A stretch of 64,000 nt of DNA from Agrobacterium vitis (GTDB lineage: Bacteria > Pseudomonadota > Alphaproteobacteria > Rhizobiales > Rhizobiaceae): contig NZ_JACXXJ020000003.1 of assembly GCF_014926405.1 (NCBI RefSeq), positions 1,161,001 to 1,225,000 of the forward strand, written 5' to 3'. Shown in pieces: positions 63,118-64,000 of this stretch (positions are counted from its first letter, which is position 1; every line of letters starts with the position of its first letter). Below the pieces are notes generated by a model. The model made no database searches. It saw only the letters and a program-made list of their open reading frames with translations, and had not been told where the DNA came from. A program made the position numbers and the translations under genes.

Positions 63118-64000
63118 CTATTCGGCGACACGGCTTAAGGGAACGGGCTTGCAGATCTCCAGCTCCCGCAGGCGGCTTTCGGCGGCATGAATATAATCGC
63201 GCCGCAGAGGAGCCGCGGACTGATCGCGCGCCAGCTGAATTTGAAAAACCATCATCCCCTGATACCGAAATGCGGTCTCCGATGACGCCAGATAGAATTC
63301 CCACATGCGGGCGAACCGCTCGTCATAAAGGGCCACCGCTTCGTCCCGCCGGGCTAGGAACCGCTCGCGCCAAGCTTTCAAGGTTTCGGCATAGTGCAGG
63401 CGCAATATCTCGATATCGCAGACCACCAGCCCTTGCCGTTCGATTGCCGCCAGCACTTCCGAAAGAGATGGAATATAGCCGCCTGGAAAGATGTATTTCT
63501 GTATCCAGGGATTGGTATGGGAGGGCCCATCGAATACGCCGATGGAATGCAAAAGCATCACCCCGTCAGGCTTGAGCAAAGCCCGGATTTTCGCAAAAAA
63601 CTCATCGAAATGGCCAATCCCGACATGTTCAAACATGCCGACGGAAACGATCCGGTCGAATTGTTGCTTGATATCCCGATAATCTTGCAGCAAAAATCGA
63701 GGCCGACGCGAGGATGCAATGTCCTTGGCACGACCATTCGAAATTGCATGCTGATGTTGCGACAACGTGACGCCCGTGACGTCCGCCTGGGTCATCTCGG
63801 ACAGATAGAGCCCAAGTCCACCCCATCCTGATCCGATATCGAGAACACGATGCTCCGGCTCGATCAACAGCTTGGCAGCCAGATGCCGTTTTTTGGCAAG
63901 CTGCGCTTCTTCCAGCGAACTGCCCCGCCCTTCAAAATAAGCACAGGAATACTGACTGTCGGAATCGAGAAATAACCGATAGAGCGAGCCATCGAGGTCG
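63118..64000 (-). CDS. cfa: Cyclopropane-fatty-acyl-phospholipid synthase, partial
   Basis: The C-terminal 294 residues of a SAM-dependent methyltransferase; the start lies beyond the right edge. DSQYSCAYF before the core is the motif of the CFA synthase family, VLDIGSGWGGLGLYLSE binds SAM, VTGVTLSQHQ and IVSVGMFEHVGIGHFDEFFA follow the canonical order, and FPGGYIPSLSEV, then FRYQGMMVFQIQLARD end the enzyme. It adds a methylene bridge to unsaturated membrane phospholipids in stress and stationary phase. It lies 94 nt upstream of the SulP start on the same strand. Confidence 0.92.
   Translation of the reverse strand, partial: DLDGSLYRLFLDSDSQYSCAYFEGRGSSLEEAQLAKKRHLAAKLLIEPEHRVLDIGSGWGGLGLYLSEMTQADVTGVTLSQHQHAISNGRAKDIASSRRPRFLLQDYRDIKQQFDRIVSVGMFEHVGIGHFDEFFAKIRALLKPDGVMLLHSIGVFDGPSHTNPWIQKYIFPGGYIPSLSEVLAAIERQGLVVCDIEILRLHYAETLKAWRERFLARRDEAVALYDERFARMWEFYLASSETAFRYQGMMVFQIQLARDQSAAPLRRDYIHAAESRLRELEICKPVPLSRVAE

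Overview
The window is about 64 kb of an accessory, catabolism-rich replicon segment, almost certainly from a Rhizobiaceae bacterium (Rhizobium, Agrobacterium or Allorhizobium type). The evidence is an alpha-galactoside operon arranged like agpT-agaL1-agpABCD-agaL2 of Sinorhizobium meliloti, an oxidative L-fucose-type pathway, a J-domain protein of alphaproteobacterial type, and dispersed palindromic intergenic repeats that resemble rhizobial mosaic elements. No rRNA, tRNA, CRISPR array, replication origin or intact insertion sequence was recognised. Nothing was searched against a database; assignments rest on motifs, gene order and family knowledge.

Layout. 1-5665 (+): tail of an RbsC-like permease, its sugar-binding protein, aldo/keto reductase, lactonase, L-fuconate dehydratase and a zinc alcohol dehydrogenase, together a non-phosphorylating deoxysugar pathway. 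5732-9703: a J-domain protein, an OmpR-type two-component system (both -), and divergently a YgiW-like OB-fold protein with a proline-rich exported protein. 9809-19887: AraC regulator (-) facing the alpha-galactoside operon (+) with two GH4 enzymes and a dipeptide-type ABC importer whose two ATPase domains are fused. 20034-24593: a GreA-like protein, a deletion scar that fuses remnants of a divergent LysR/SDR pair, a haloperoxidase-type hydrolase, a ChaC-like protein and a LysR regulator. 24694-30514 (-): hybrid histidine kinase and a PaoABC aldehyde oxidoreductase. 30799-35374 (-): membrane protein, two transglutaminase-like proteins and a diguanylate cyclase.

35799-44805 holds an unusual import and degradation cluster: SelA-like PLP enzyme, IclR regulator, RidA protein, cog3964-type metallohydrolase, two dipeptide-type ABC permeases, a GH1 glycosidase broken by a one-base frameshift, and a family 5 binding protein. 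No ATPase gene is present. It fits uptake of a glycosylated amino compound followed by deglycosylation, deacylation and ammonia elimination, but the substrate is unknown. A GntR regulator faces it, followed by a nucleoside deaminase and a truncated LysR gene.

46538-57010 (-, with a divergent TetR gene) is a probable ring-hydroxylation and meta-cleavage cluster: acyl-CoA-dehydrogenase-like monooxygenase, flavin reductase, extradiol dioxygenase, FAH-family hydrolase, acetoacetate-decarboxylase-family protein, SnoaL-like protein, MFS transporter and an OprB-like porin. The monooxygenase carries a strange Pro/Met/Gly-rich N-terminal extension. Beyond it lie a TPR protein, an MFS transporter, a universal stress protein with a SulP-STAS transporter, and a cyclopropane fatty acid synthase gene that runs off the right edge.

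The strongest leads are the ATPase-less importer cluster, the aromatic cluster with its odd oxygenase and likely TetR operator, the LysR/SDR deletion scar, and the family of at least six mosaic palindromic repeats.
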